This document shows, in pieces, positions 33,122-41,586 of a DNA stretch of 64,000 nt; within the stretch, counting starts at the first letter, position 1, and each line of letters opens with the position of its first letter. Under the pieces are notes generated by a model. The model was not told the origin of the DNA, did not search any database, and was given only the letters and a program-made list of their open reading frames with translations. Origin of the DNA: Ursidibacter arcticus (lineage in GTDB: Bacteria > Pseudomonadota > Gammaproteobacteria > Enterobacterales > Pasteurellaceae); the NCBI RefSeq assembly GCF_009761375.1, contig NZ_LEKM01000116.1:62001-126000 (forward strand). The letters run 5' to 3'. A program made the position numbers and the translations under genes.

Positions 33122-34318
33122 ATGTCTATGTTTAGTCATATTCAAGCAGCACCTGCTGATCCAATTTTAGGTTTAGGCGAAGCGTTCAAAGCTGAAACTC
33201 GTGCTGAAAAAATCAATTTAGGTATCGGTGTTTATAAAGACGCAAAAGGTCAAACCCCGATTGTTAAAGCAGTAAAAGAGGCAGAAACTCGTTTGCTGGC
33301 TAATGAAAATACCAAAAACTATTTAACCATTGACGGTATTGCTGATTTTAATAAACAGACACAAGCTCTACTTTTTGGTGAAAATGCCGATGTGATCACA
33401 TCTGGTCGTGCAAAAACTGCTCAAAGTTTAGGTGGAACGGGAGCATTACGCATTGCAGCCGAATTTATTAAACGCCAAACGAGTGCAAAAAATGTGTGGA
33501 TTTCAACACCAACTTGGCCAAACCATAATGCTATTTTTAATGCGGTGGGTATCAATATTAAAGAATACCGTTACTATAACAAAGAAACAAAAGCGTTAGA
33601 TTGGGATAATCTCCTTGCCGATCTTAGCCAAGCTGAAGCTGGCGATGTTGTCTTACTACACGGTTGCTGTCATAACCCAACAGGGATCGACCCAACACCA
33701 GAACAGTGGAAAACCCTTGCAGATCTATCTGCTAAAAAAGGTTGGTTACCATTATTTGACTTTGCTTATCAAGGTTTCGCCAATGGTTTAGAAGAAGATG
33801 CCTTTGGCTTACGCACTTTTGCACAAAATAACCCAGAGCTTTTAGTTGCAAGTTCATTCTCAAAGAACTTTGGTTTATACAATGAGCGTGTTGGTGCATT
33901 TACGCTTGTTGCTACCAATGCTGAAACAGCAAATAACGCATTCAGCCAAGTTAAATCAATTATTCGTGTACTTTACTCTAACCCATCATCTCACGGTGCA
34001 AGTGCAGTTGCAACAGTGTTAGCTGATCCAGAACTAAAAGCAAATTGGATTGCTGAATTAGCCGAAATGCGTAACCGTATTAAAGAAATGCGTGCTAAAT
34101 TTGTTCAGCTTTTAAAAGAGAAAGGAGCAACACAAAACTTTGATTTTATTATTGCTCAAAATGGTATGTTTTCTTTCAGTGGTTTAAGTCCTGAACAAGT
34201 CGATCGTTTGCGTGATGAATTTGCTATTTATGCGGTTCGTTCAGGCCGTATCAATGTGGCTGGTATTACTGAAGATAATATCGATCGCTTATGTGAATCT
34301 ATTGTGAAAGTGTTATAA
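33122..34318 (+). CDS. aspC: Aspartate aminotransferase
   Basis: PLP class I aminotransferase interconverting aspartate and oxaloacetate. The 398-residue protein has the N-terminal [44 protein letters not shown], the PLP-lysine motif [15 protein letters not shown] and the substrate Arg in [16 protein letters not shown] precedes the ATG at 33122 by about 7 bases; an ATG two codons later is possible. An aromatic aminotransferase (TyrB) is the main alternative. Confidence 0.9.
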   Translation: MSMFSHIQAAPADPILGLGEAFKAETRAEKINLGIGVYKDAKGQTPIVKAVKEAETRLLANENTKNYLTIDGIADFNKQTQALLFGENADVITSGRAKTAQSLGGTGALRIAAEFIKRQTSAKNVWISTPTWPNHNAIFNAVGINIKEYRYYNKETKALDWDNLLADLSQAEAGDVVLLHGCCHNPTGIDPTPEQWKTLADLSAKKGWLPLFDFAYQGFANGLEEDAFGLRTFAQNNPELLVASSFSKNFGLYNERVGAFTLVATNAETANNAFSQVKSIIRVLYSNPSSHGASAVATVLADPELKANWIAELAEMRNRIKEMRAKFVQLLKEKGATQNFDFIIAQNGMFSFSGLSPEQVDRLRDEFAIYAVRSGRINVAGITEDNIDRLCESIVKVL

Positions 34319-34325
34319 CACAATA

Positions 34326-34371
34326 ACAAGCGGTGGGATCTGCAAAATTTCTCGCAAATTCTACCGCTTCA
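34326..34371. terminator. Paired-USS terminator between aspC and tyrA
   Basis: A perfect ACAAGCGGT (34326-34334) faces ACCGCTT (34363-34369), about 30 bases apart with further partial pairing. It fills the 59-bp convergent gap. Confidence 0.6.
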
Positions 34372-34377
34372 TTCTTA

Positions 34378-35505
34378 TTACCCTCTCAAATCATTCGCTT
34401 GTTGCAATAAATTTCGGCTCTCTTTTAGGAATTGTTCTGAATATTCTCCAAACCATTGATGCACTTTTTTAAAAGTTTCTATAAAGCCCTGTTTATTTTG
34501 CTGTTGGAAGAATGCTAGGCTTTCTGCAAAAGTTTGCTGAAGTGATTCAATAACGGCTAAATTTTCTGGTTTATCCGAAATAATATCGGCATATAATGCT
34601 CCATCTTGAGCAAATAAACGCCCTATCATTGCTAATTCTAAACGGTAAATTGGCGAAGATAATGCCAATAATTGCGAGAGCTTGATAGGTTGCTGTGAAA
34701 GATGTAAACCATACGCAAAGGTTGAAAAATGGCGTAGTGCTTGAATGTAAGTCATTGCGTGATCGTGTTCTTTCGCATCAATATATTCGATTTTCCCACC
34801 CCAAATTTGGATCTGTTCTAATAGCCATTGGTATTGTTCAGAAGAACGTCCGTGACAACAAGCGGTCACTTGTTTTGCAAAACTTGCAATATCTGGCCCA
34901 AACATTGGATGAAGACCGACTACTGCCCCTTGATGAATTTCAAGCATTTTTGCTAACGGCTGAGCTTTAACTGAAGTGAGATCAGCCAAGATCATATTTT
35001 CTGTAAGATAAGGCTTTAATGTTTCAAGTATTGGTAAAGTGTGATCAATAGGTACAGAAACTAAAACTAAATCAGCCTTATGCAAAATCTCTGCGGCATT
35101 GCTCCAATCATCTTTATCTAAAATAGCAACAGGATAACCTGAATTTACAAAATAGCGTGCAAACAGACCACCAAGTTTCCCTTTTCCGCCCACTACAACT
35201 ATTTTTTTGATTGATGGATTCACGGTTTTAAAACCATGTTTATTTTCACTTGCATAAGACTCTCGCATTACTCGGCGTAAAATATCTTCAATGAGATCAG
35301 CAGGAATACCACGCTTTTCAGCTTCTTCTCTGCGAGCATTGATCATAAAGGCTTCTCGTTCTGGTGCATAAATAGGTAAACCGTACTGATGTTTAATTTT
35401 TCCCACTTCTGCGACTAATGCTAAACGCTGTGCCAGTAATTCGATAAGCTGTTGATCTAATTTATCTATTTCTTCTCTAATCGGTTCTAATGGATTCATA
35501 CTCAT
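34378..35505 (-). CDS. tyrA: Chorismate mutase / prephenate dehydrogenase (T-protein)
   Basis: Bifunctional tyrosine-pathway enzyme. The 375 residues from the ATG at 35505 match E. coli TyrA (373). The N-terminal mutase domain ([20 protein letters not shown]...YAPEREAFM, about 1-95) is followed by an NAD-binding dehydrogenase domain starting [18 protein letters not shown], with GLHPMFGPD further on. The start overlaps the stop of the upstream DAHP synthase gene (ATGA), a translationally coupled pair. A perfect USS lies within it at 34858-34866. Confidence 0.95.
   Translation of the reverse strand: MSMNPLEPIREEIDKLDQQLIELLAQRLALVAEVGKIKHQYGLPIYAPEREAFMINARREEAEKRGIPADLIEDILRRVMRESYASENKHGFKTVNPSIKKIVVVGGKGKLGGLFARYFVNSGYPVAILDKDDWSNAAEILHKADLVLVSVPIDHTLPILETLKPYLTENMILADLTSVKAQPLAKMLEIHQGAVVGLHPMFGPDIASFAKQVTACCHGRSSEQYQWLLEQIQIWGGKIEYIDAKEHDHAMTYIQALRHFSTFAYGLHLSQQPIKLSQLLALSSPIYRLELAMIGRLFAQDGALYADIISDKPENLAVIESLQQTFAESLAFFQQQNKQGFIETFKKVHQWFGEYSEQFLKESRNLLQQANDLRG
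34858..34866 (+). repeat. Uptake signal sequence ACAAGCGGT
   Basis: Perfect copy of the Apl-type uptake signal inside tyrA. Confidence 0.8.
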
Positions 35506-36563
35506 TTTCTTAACTGCTCTGCAAAATGGGTTAGTAATGCTTCTGTTGTTTGCCAATCAATACACGCATCTGTTATAGATACACCATATTGCATCTGTTC
35601 GAAAGGTTGTTCCGATGATTGATTTCCTGCAAAGAGATGACTCTCTAACATTAAGCCTATAATTGATTTATTGCCATTGAGTAATTGTTGTAACACATTC
35701 TCAGCCACTATCGCTTGTCGGCGGTAGTCTTTATTGGAATTTCCGTGGCTACAATCAATCATAATAGCTTCTGGTAAATTAGCTTTACGCAGAGCTTGTT
35801 CACATTCTTGTACATACTGACTTTCAAAATTCGGGTTTTTGCCGCCTCGTAAAATAACGTGTCCATCAGGATTCCCTTTTGTATGTAAGATAGTAACCTG
35901 CCCAGCTTGGCTAATACCAAGAAAACTATGCCCTTGTGCTGATGCTTGCATCGCATTGATGGCGACCGCTAAATTTCCATCTGTTCCATTTTTAAAGCCA
36001 ACTGCCATTGATAATCCCGATGCCATTTCTCTGTGCGTCTGAGACTCCGTTGTTCTTGCTCCAATAGCTGACCAACTAAATAAATCCGCAAGATATTGTG
36101 GTGTGATAGGGTCAAGTGCTTCTGTGGCAAGTGGTAAACCGAGTTCAGCAATGTCTAACAATAATTTGCGAGCAACACGCAACCCTTTTTCGATATCAAA
36201 AGTGCCATTAAGATTAGGATCGTTGATTAAGCCTTTCCAACCTACTGTTGTTCTCGGTTTTTCAAAATAAACCCGCATCACAATGTAAAGTTTATCTGAC
36301 ACTTTATCAGCCAATATTTTAAGTTTTTTAGCATATTCTAGGGCAGATATAGGATCGTGAATAGAACAAGGCCCAATAACAATAAGCTGACGTTTATCTC
36401 GCTTATGAATAATATCTGAAACTATTTTTCTTGATTTTTCAATCTGTTGCTTTAACTTTTCTGAAAGTGGAAATTCTTCCTTTAACATTTTAGGAGTTAA
36501 AAGCAGTTTTTCATCAATAATGTTTACATTATGTACACTATCTTGATTAAACACAGTGTTCAT
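35502..36563 (-). CDS. aroF: 3-deoxy-7-phosphoheptulonate (DAHP) synthase
   Basis: First shikimate-pathway enzyme, condensing PEP and erythrose-4-phosphate. This 353-residue class I-alpha enzyme shows [31 protein letters not shown], the [18 protein letters not shown] block and [15 protein letters not shown]. Linkage to tyrA and a TyrR box recall E. coli aroF-tyrA, so a tyrosine-sensitive isozyme is inferred; AroG (phenylalanine-sensitive) cannot be excluded from sequence. Overlaps tyrA by four bases. Confidence 0.85.
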   Translation of the reverse strand: MNTVFNQDSVHNVNIIDEKLLLTPKMLKEEFPLSEKLKQQIEKSRKIVSDIIHKRDKRQLIVIGPCSIHDPISALEYAKKLKILADKVSDKLYIVMRVYFEKPRTTVGWKGLINDPNLNGTFDIEKGLRVARKLLLDIAELGLPLATEALDPITPQYLADLFSWSAIGARTTESQTHREMASGLSMAVGFKNGTDGNLAVAINAMQASAQGHSFLGISQAGQVTILHTKGNPDGHVILRGGKNPNFESQYVQECEQALRKANLPEAIMIDCSHGNSNKDYRRQAIVAENVLQQLLNGNKSIIGLMLESHLFAGNQSSEQPFEQMQYGVSITDACIDWQTTEALLTHFAEQLRK

Positions 36564-36576
36564 TTTTATTTCCTTG

Positions 36577-36594
36577 TGTAAATTTTAAATTACA
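36577..36594 (-). promoter_or_regulatory. TyrR box upstream of aroF-tyrA
   Basis: TGTAAATTTTAAATTACA (plus-strand reading) matches TGTAAA-N6-TTTACA with one mismatch. It lies 14 bases upstream of the aroF start in the 38-bp gap. A weaker adjoining TGTAAATTATCTTGTAAT on the minus strand may be a second box. Confidence 0.65.
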
Positions 36595-36601
36595 AGATAA
36601 T

Positions 36602-37636
36602 TTACAAGGTTATATGTAAAGTTTCAACTATTTTTTGTTTAACTTGTTCTACGGTAATACGGTTCATTAAATCTTTGCTCTTTGCTCTTGTCGCCCAAGG
36701 AAGCTCTTGCCAAGGTTTACTATATTCTTGCAAAATAGCCTCATCGTAAACAGAAACAACTTTATCTAAATCGTTATAAGGCCCTGTTCTTAGCGGATTA
36801 TGAATAGCGTAAAGACCAATAATCGGCGTATGTTGTGTTGTTGCGATATGTGCTGGTCCAGAGTCAGATGAAATAACAAGATCTGCTTGTTGAATAACTG
36901 ATGCCAACTGCTTTAATGATGTTTTCCCTGCTATATTGCGTGTTTTAGGCACAAGTTGATGAATTTTAGTAGCAGTTTCCATTTCATAAGCAGAAGGTGA
37001 GCCACAAATAATTACGTTAATATTGTGTTCTAATAAAAAATTAGCAATCTCAGCATAGCGTTCAGGTAACCAATCTTTCTCTTTTTTACTAGAACAAGGT
37101 GCGATAACCACATTTTTCTTCTGTGGATCAATAAATTGTTGGCTGTATTGTCTATCTTGCTCACTTATCGGTAAGTACCATTGCGTACTTAAATCTGTTA
37201 CACCAACCGCTTTTGCAAACATCATTTGTCCGTCTAAAACGTGTGGTGATGCACTCTGTTCTACTTTACAGTGAGTAAAAAGCCACTGCCCTTCTCTTGC
37301 ACGATCACGATTAAATCCAACCTTAACTTTCGCTTTAATGCCTAAAGAGAGCATTGACGCTCTAAATGCTGTTTGCAAATTTAATAAATAATCAAACCGC
37401 TTGTGGCCTAATTGACGCCATAACGCCCAAATACCTTTCCAACCTGTCTTTTTATCATAAGGAACTAGAGTCACGTTTGGAATGCCAGCCATTAAAGTAG
37501 CTTCTGCTTTGCCTAAAATCCACGTTATGTCAGCATTAGGGTATTGACGTTGAATAGCTTGCACAACGGCAAGTGTATGGCATACATCACCAATTGCCGA
37601 TAAACGTAAAACACAGATTGATTGAACAGATTGCAT
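36602..37636 (-). CDS. opsX: Lipopolysaccharide heptosyltransferase I (OpsX-like, GT9)
   Basis: Glycosyltransferase family 9, 344 residues, predicted to add the first heptose to Kdo on lipid A at the inner face of the cytoplasmic membrane. Seen: ICVLRLSAIGDVCHTLAVV at the N-terminus, WILGKAEATLM, VVIAPCSSKKEKDWLPERYAEI, and the donor-binding VISSDSGPAHIATTQHTPIIGLYA. It resembles Haemophilus OpsX more than WaaF. Donor and acceptor are inferred. A USS occurs at 37396-37404. Confidence 0.8.
   Translation of the reverse strand: MQSVQSICVLRLSAIGDVCHTLAVVQAIQRQYPNADITWILGKAEATLMAGIPNVTLVPYDKKTGWKGIWALWRQLGHKRFDYLLNLQTAFRASMLSLGIKAKVKVGFNRDRAREGQWLFTHCKVEQSASPHVLDGQMMFAKAVGVTDLSTQWYLPISEQDRQYSQQFIDPQKKNVVIAPCSSKKEKDWLPERYAEIANFLLEHNINVIICGSPSAYEMETATKIHQLVPKTRNIAGKTSLKQLASVIQQADLVISSDSGPAHIATTQHTPIIGLYAIHNPLRTGPYNDLDKVVSVYDEAILQEYSKPWQELPWATRAKSKDLMNRITVEQVKQKIVETLHITL
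37396..37404 (-). repeat. Uptake signal sequence ACAAGCGGT
   Basis: Perfect copy of the Apl-type uptake signal on the minus strand, inside the heptosyltransferase gene. Confidence 0.8.
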
Positions 37637-37662
37637 TAGAATTTCCTAATAAAAATATGATA

Positions 37663-38001
37663 TTACAAACATTTTGCTGGCTTTGGTAAACCTGCAATTT
37701 TAGTGGCTTGTTTAGCAGGGCCTTCAGGAAATAAACGTTGTAGATAACGGCTATTGCCCTTTTCTTCACCAAATTTCTGTGAAAGTGCCTTAACTAACAT
37801 TCTAATTGCTGGGGAGGTTTTATATTCTTGATAAAACTCTCTGACAAAAAAGATAATTTCCCAATGATCTTCGGTTAATTCAAGATGATCTTTTTTAGCA
37901 ATTTCTACCGCTAATAATTCGGACCAATCACCTAAATTTCTTAAATAGCCGAACTCATCGGTTTCAAATTTTTGCTGATTTAATTCAATAAAATAAGTCA
38001 T
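37663..38001 (-). CDS. tusE: Sulfurtransferase TusE (DsrC family)
   Basis: Last carrier of the Tus sulfur relay that feeds MnmA for 2-thiouridine in tRNA. From the ATG at 38001 it has 112 residues: [33 protein letters not shown], and the C-terminal arm LPKPAKCL with the essential penultimate Cys. A start at 38031 would add ten residues without family support. yccA lies upstream, as in E. coli. Confidence 0.93.
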   Translation of the reverse strand: MTYFIELNQQKFETDEFGYLRNLGDWSELLAVEIAKKDHLELTEDHWEIIFFVREFYQEYKTSPAIRMLVKALSQKFGEEKGNSRYLQRLFPEGPAKQATKIAGLPKPAKCL

Positions 38002-38060
38002 ACTCAATGTTATAGAAATAAAAAATGACACATTACTGTGGCATATTATTTAATGGTTAA

Positions 38061-38723
38061 TTAGTCGTCATTACCTAATACACCGAAGATATTTAAGAAA
38101 CTGACGAATAAATTATAAAGTGAAACATATAGATCAACAGTTGCACGAATATAGTTGGTTTCACCACCGTGAATAATATTGCTTGTTGCAAGTAAAATCG
38201 CACCGCTTGAGAATACAATAAATAATGCACTAATTGCTAAATTTAATGCTGGAATTGCTAAGAAAATATTTGCAACTACACCAACAAGTAAGACCACAAA
38301 TAATGCAATCATCATTCCTGATAAGAAAGACATATCTTTCTTAGTCGTTAGTACATAAGCTGAACACGCAAAGAAAACTAAGGCGGTTGCACCAAATGCT
38401 AACGCAACTACATCACCTAAGCCATTGCTTAAATACGCATTTAAAATCGGCCCTAAGCTGTAACCTAAGAACCCCGTCAATGCAAATACACTAGCAATAC
38501 CTGCTGCACTATTTGCTGTTGCGTGAGTTAAAAAGAGTAAGCCATAAAAACCGACTAACATTCCCCACCAAGGTAAACGAGGTAGATTTAATACCATCGC
38601 AGCGACTGCGACAACTGATGAAAATGCGAGTGTCAGTGCTAATAAAAAGTAAGTGTTGCGTAACACTTTATGGGTGCTAATTAACGATTCATTTCTGGCA
38701 CTTGTCACTAAACGTTCTTGCAT
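38061..38723 (-). CDS. yccA: YccA / Bax inhibitor-1 family inner-membrane protein
   Basis: Integral membrane protein of the BI-1 (TMBIM) family with seven hydrophobic segments across 220 residues. In E. coli YccA is a substrate and modulator of the FtsH protease. Family features: [41 protein letters not shown], and the C-terminal [22 protein letters not shown]. It has its own promoter (38772-38800) just after the accessory operon and leads into tusE. Confidence 0.92.
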   Translation of the reverse strand: MQERLVTSARNESLISTHKVLRNTYFLLALTLAFSSVVAVAAMVLNLPRLPWWGMLVGFYGLLFLTHATANSAAGIASVFALTGFLGYSLGPILNAYLSNGLGDVVALAFGATALVFFACSAYVLTTKKDMSFLSGMMIALFVVLLVGVVANIFLAIPALNLAISALFIVFSSGAILLATSNIIHGGETNYIRATVDLYVSLYNLFVSFLNIFGVLGNDD

Positions 38724-38771
38724 AAAAACTCCTGTAAATTAAAAGTTATTACTTGGTTAAAAATAGGCTTT

Positions 38772-38800
38772 AAAGTAGCGATTATTAAAGAGAATGTCAA
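38772..38800 (-). promoter_or_regulatory. yccA promoter
   Basis: On the minus strand a perfect TTGACA (38800-38795), a 17-base spacer and TACTTT (38777-38772). The transcript would begin about 40 bases upstream of yccA. The -35 starts only 4 bases after the stop codon of the last accessory-operon gene. Confidence 0.65.
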
Positions 38801-38803
38801 TTT

Positions 38804-40270
38804 TTATTCACAAACTTCTTCCACCTGTATTGGTTTTGTAGCCTCTCCAATAAGTTCTTTCAATTGCTCCTCAGTGCTAACTAATGTGTTAAAAATTTGC
38901 CCACCGCTGATGTGAGCTAAACAATCCGTATAATTCCCAAGGGCATTGATCTGCACAATATTCACTTTTAATTTCGGGCGAGATTGAATTTCTCGGCTTA
39001 GTAGCTCACACTCATTCCTATGTGTACAATCACTATTACCATCCGTAATAAAAAGAATTAATGCCTCTCTATCCTTGCCATCGACAAGTTTAAGCGCCCG
39101 CTGTAATCCTTCATAAATAGGAATTCCTGGCACTTTATTTTGCCTAATTTTTAAATTTTGGATTTGTTTTTCTAATTTAGCACGTTGTTCACCACTAAAA
39201 ATACCGTAAGATTTGGCTGATTTCCGTTCATTATTACTCAAACACCCCCTTAATTCGACTAAACCAATATCAATACTGCTATCAATCGATTTCAGTAACT
39301 CAAGCATTGCACTTTTAGTTGCACTAGCCCGGTTTGGTTTACGGTACATATAATTAATATCTCTTTGACTAACTTCTCTACGTCTTATCATATCTTCAAA
39401 TGTCAAGATACTCTCTGGTGTTTCTTTAATAGTATACTTCATAGCCGCTGCATTATTGAAAATAATCACCATTTGAGGAGCTTCTCCTGGAATAATGTTT
39501 TGGCGACAAACTTTAGCTGGTTTAACCTCTTCTACCGTTTCTGGAAGCGCTTCCTCTTTCACCGGTTCTTCTACTTTTGGATCTTCCTCTTTAGGTTCTT
39601 CTGCCTTCGGCTCCTCCACTTTAGGCTCTTCTACCTTCGGTTCCTCCACTTTTTGTGGCTCTTCTATTTTTGGTGGCTCCACATTTGCTTGAGGCAATGT
39701 TTCCACTTCTGGGCGATTAAACCACCAACAAAGTAATGAGCCTAATAAGAGTAACAATAGTAGAGGTAATAAGAAATAGCACCAGCGGTGTTTATTCGTT
39801 GTGCTAGCCACCGGCGCTACCGGGGCTGGTGCCTCAACAGCTTTTTTCCCTAGCCCCCAACCTGTTATCACTGGCTCATTATTTACAACAAAAATTTGTT
39901 TCGTATTATGCTTTGCCCCTTCAACTAATTGAGATAGGCGAGTAGATTGCTCTTGAGTAATTTCACCTTTACTGGCAAGAGAGTGATTAAGCTGTTCAAT
40001 GGCTGAAATTCGCTGTTCAATAATAGGGTTGAGTTTATTAAGCTGCTGTTTATCCGCTTCACTATTACTTAACAAGTAAGGTTGCCCTTCCAATTCACTA
40101 TACCACTCAACCGTTTGGTTATCTGATTTGATTTCTGGGCGAGCAAATAATGTTGCTGTGCTAGGAGAGAGATGTCTAAGAATAATTTGTCTAAGCTCAT
40201 CGTAATGACTGAAAAGAGCAATAGCATTTTGATTTATTTCTTCCACGGTAAAACGAGCGAGGCGCTGCAT
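38804..40270 (-). CDS. Membrane-anchored VWA protein with SrfA-type N-terminus
   Basis: Last gene of the accessory operon, 488 residues. Layout: a cytosolic N-terminal domain (about 1-145) resembling that of the SrfA-like protein at the operon start; a Leu-rich membrane segment (about 163-184); an EEPKV repeat linker (about 200-240); then a von Willebrand A-like domain (about 266-465) on the far side, with several Cys. The usual MIDAS DxSxS is replaced by FNNAAAM, while FITDGNSDC is kept, so metal binding looks impaired. The start at 40270 has AAGGA six bases upstream. Function unknown. Confidence 0.8.
   Translation of the reverse strand: MQRLARFTVEEINQNAIALFSHYDELRQIILRHLSPSTATLFARPEIKSDNQTVEWYSELEGQPYLLSNSEADKQQLNKLNPIIEQRISAIEQLNHSLASKGEITQEQSTRLSQLVEGAKHNTKQIFVVNNEPVITGWGLGKKAVEAPAPVAPVASTTNKHRWCYFLLPLLLLLLLGSLLCWWFNRPEVETLPQANVEPPKIEEPQKVEEPKVEEPKVEEPKAEEPKEEDPKVEEPVKEEALPETVEEVKPAKVCRQNIIPGEAPQMVIIFNNAAAMKYTIKETPESILTFEDMIRRREVSQRDINYMYRKPNRASATKSAMLELLKSIDSSIDIGLVELRGCLSNNERKSAKSYGIFSGEQRAKLEKQIQNLKIRQNKVPGIPIYEGLQRALKLVDGKDREALILFITDGNSDCTHRNECELLSREIQSRPKLKVNIVQINALGNYTDCLAHISGGQIFNTLVSTEEQLKELIGEATKPIQVEEVCE
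39555..39670 (-). repeat. 15-bp coding repeats (EEPKV tract)
   Basis: About seven imperfect 15-base units encoding variants of EEPKV/EEPKA between membrane segment and VWA domain. Unit length is a multiple of three, so copy-number changes would alter linker length without shifting frame. Confidence 0.75.
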
Positions 40271-40337
40271 AACCAATCCTTATAACTTAAATTTGAACAA
40301 AATCCCCTACTCTTGTAGAGAATTGCAAAGAACTAAA

Positions 40338-40364
40338 AGAGCAAGAGGCGTAATACATCTTGCC
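40338..40364 (-). terminator. Possible intra-operon terminator
   Basis: On the minus strand GGGCAAGA pairs with TCTTGCTC (one G-T pair) around an 11-base loop and is followed by TTTT. It starts 11 bases after the second lipoprotein gene and about 70 bases before the distal VWA gene, which may therefore be expressed at a lower level. Confidence 0.45.
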
Positions 40365-40374
40365 CTATTAGATT

Positions 40375-40857
40375 TTATAGTCCTAATGCTTTTTGGTAAG
40401 TCGCTAATTTACGCTGTAATTTTCGTAATTCAGCTTGTTTTACTTCATCTGATACTGATGAATCATTTACCGCTTGAATTTGGCTTTCTGCATCCTTAAT
40501 TTGCTGAAGAATTTGATCGTTTCCTTTCGCTTTTTCTTTAAGTTGAGCAGCATAATTACTTACAGTCTGATTTAGCTTGTTAAGTTCGGCTTTTTTGCCT
40601 TTGAGTTTTTCCGCAGATTGCTCAGCCTTAGCTTTTGCAGCTCGATTCGCTTTTTGAAGGCTACTATTATGAGCTTGCGCTGCAGCTAATTCTGCTTCTT
40701 TATCCGACACACGTTGGTCGTAACTTCCTGAGCTTGCACAAGCAATTTTACCAAAAAGCCCTAATGGTGCATTTGGATCACATTCTGCTGTGCTAGCAGA
40801 ACAAGCCATTAACGTTGCTGCACTAAAAATACATAAAGATAGTTTGACAATTTTCAT
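40375..40857 (-). CDS. Small coiled-coil lipoprotein (TagQ-like candidate)
   Basis: A 160-residue lipoprotein: signal peptide MKIVKLSLCIFSAATLMAC with lipobox LMAC, a short Cys-containing segment CDPNAPLGLFGKIACASSGSYDQRV, then a long coiled coil (about 50-155) rich in Lys, Ala and Gln. It lies one base after the first lipoprotein gene. Position beside an ABC transporter and an FGE-like protein recalls TagQ of the type VI secretion sensory branch; this is inference from context. No Asp at +2, so outer-membrane sorting is expected. Confidence 0.75.
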   Translation of the reverse strand: MKIVKLSLCIFSAATLMACSASTAECDPNAPLGLFGKIACASSGSYDQRVSDKEAELAAAQAHNSSLQKANRAAKAKAEQSAEKLKGKKAELNKLNQTVSNYAAQLKEKAKGNDQILQQIKDAESQIQAVNDSSVSDEVKQAELRKLQRKLATYQKALGL

Positions 40858-40858
40858 A

Positions 40859-41566
40859 TTAGCCCACCTGAATTGCTGAACGTTGTTTTACTTGAGCATT
40901 AAGAATTTTTTCATAGGTTGCAATTTGTTTATTCAACTGTGCAATATCTCGATCAAGTGCTTTGCTTCTAGTACCAGCTTTCTTTTCTTCTTTTGCAGCA
41001 CCATTTAAAACTGCAAAATTAGACTTCATTCCTTTTAAGCGATTTTGTGCTGCTTCAATATCCTTATCAATCTGAGCAAGTTGCTTCTTCGCATCTTCTC
41101 TTTTAATCGTCCCTGCTTTAAGTTGCGCATTTAACGTTTTGATTAAGCTATTATTTTTATTTGTTTGGCTTTGTAATTTAGCCGTAGATTTTGCAACCAT
41201 TTGTGAGTTTTTACGAATATCTGCAATATAAGCATTTAGGCGATCTTCTTTTCTAGCGTAAGTTTTACGTTGTTTCTCTAAATAATAATCTGCCGTCATA
41301 GCCGCACCACAACCAGCAACTCCTCCTGCAACACCACCGATAATTGCACTTTCAGTACTACCTCCAGCTAATAAAGTTCCACCAGCTCCTAATATAGCAC
41401 CACCTAAAGCACCGATAGCACAAGATCCCCAACCTGAAGAACTGAAGAACTCAGCATCATCACCACCTGATAAACTACTTGATGAAGATCCTGGTAGATT
41501 TGAACAACCACTTAATGCAATGGCTGAGGATAAGGTCAAAATACCAAATGTTTGCTTAAGTTTCAT
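40859..41566 (-). CDS. Glycine-zipper coiled-coil lipoprotein
   Basis: A 235-residue lipoprotein. The start at 41566 (AAGGAAA nine bases upstream) gives MKLKQTFGILTLSSAIALSGC with lipobox LSGC; residue +2 is Ser, predicting outer-membrane sorting. A Ser-rich linker and a glycine-zipper segment (CAIGALGGAILGAGGTLLAGG, about 49-90) precede a coiled coil (about 95-230). Glycine zippers insert in or oligomerise at membranes. Its coiled-coil half resembles that of the next lipoprotein. Function unknown. Confidence 0.75.
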   Translation of the reverse strand: MKLKQTFGILTLSSAIALSGCSNLPGSSSSSLSGGDDAEFFSSSGWGSCAIGALGGAILGAGGTLLAGGSTESAIIGGVAGGVAGCGAAMTADYYLEKQRKTYARKEDRLNAYIADIRKNSQMVAKSTAKLQSQTNKNNSLIKTLNAQLKAGTIKREDAKKQLAQIDKDIEAAQNRLKGMKSNFAVLNGAAKEEKKAGTRSKALDRDIAQLNKQIATYEKILNAQVKQRSAIQVG

Positions 41567-41586
41567 ATAAAATTTCCTTCTATAAG

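Noticed and set aside
36522..36538. Second TyrR-like palindrome (TGTACATAATGTAAACA on minus) inside the start of the DAHP synthase gene
   Set aside because: It is 17 rather than 18 bases, the right half is reversed relative to the consensus, and it lies within coding sequence.
39555..39670. CRISPR-like array at the short repeats
   Set aside because: Units are contiguous 15-mers in frame within a protein linker, with no unique spacers and no cas genes.
39365..39736. Long open frame on the plus strand, rich in Phe and Leu, opposite the anchored VWA gene
   Set aside because: It is the antisense of the 15-bp EEPKV repeats; its composition follows the repeat, there is no ribosome site, and the minus-strand frame has domains.
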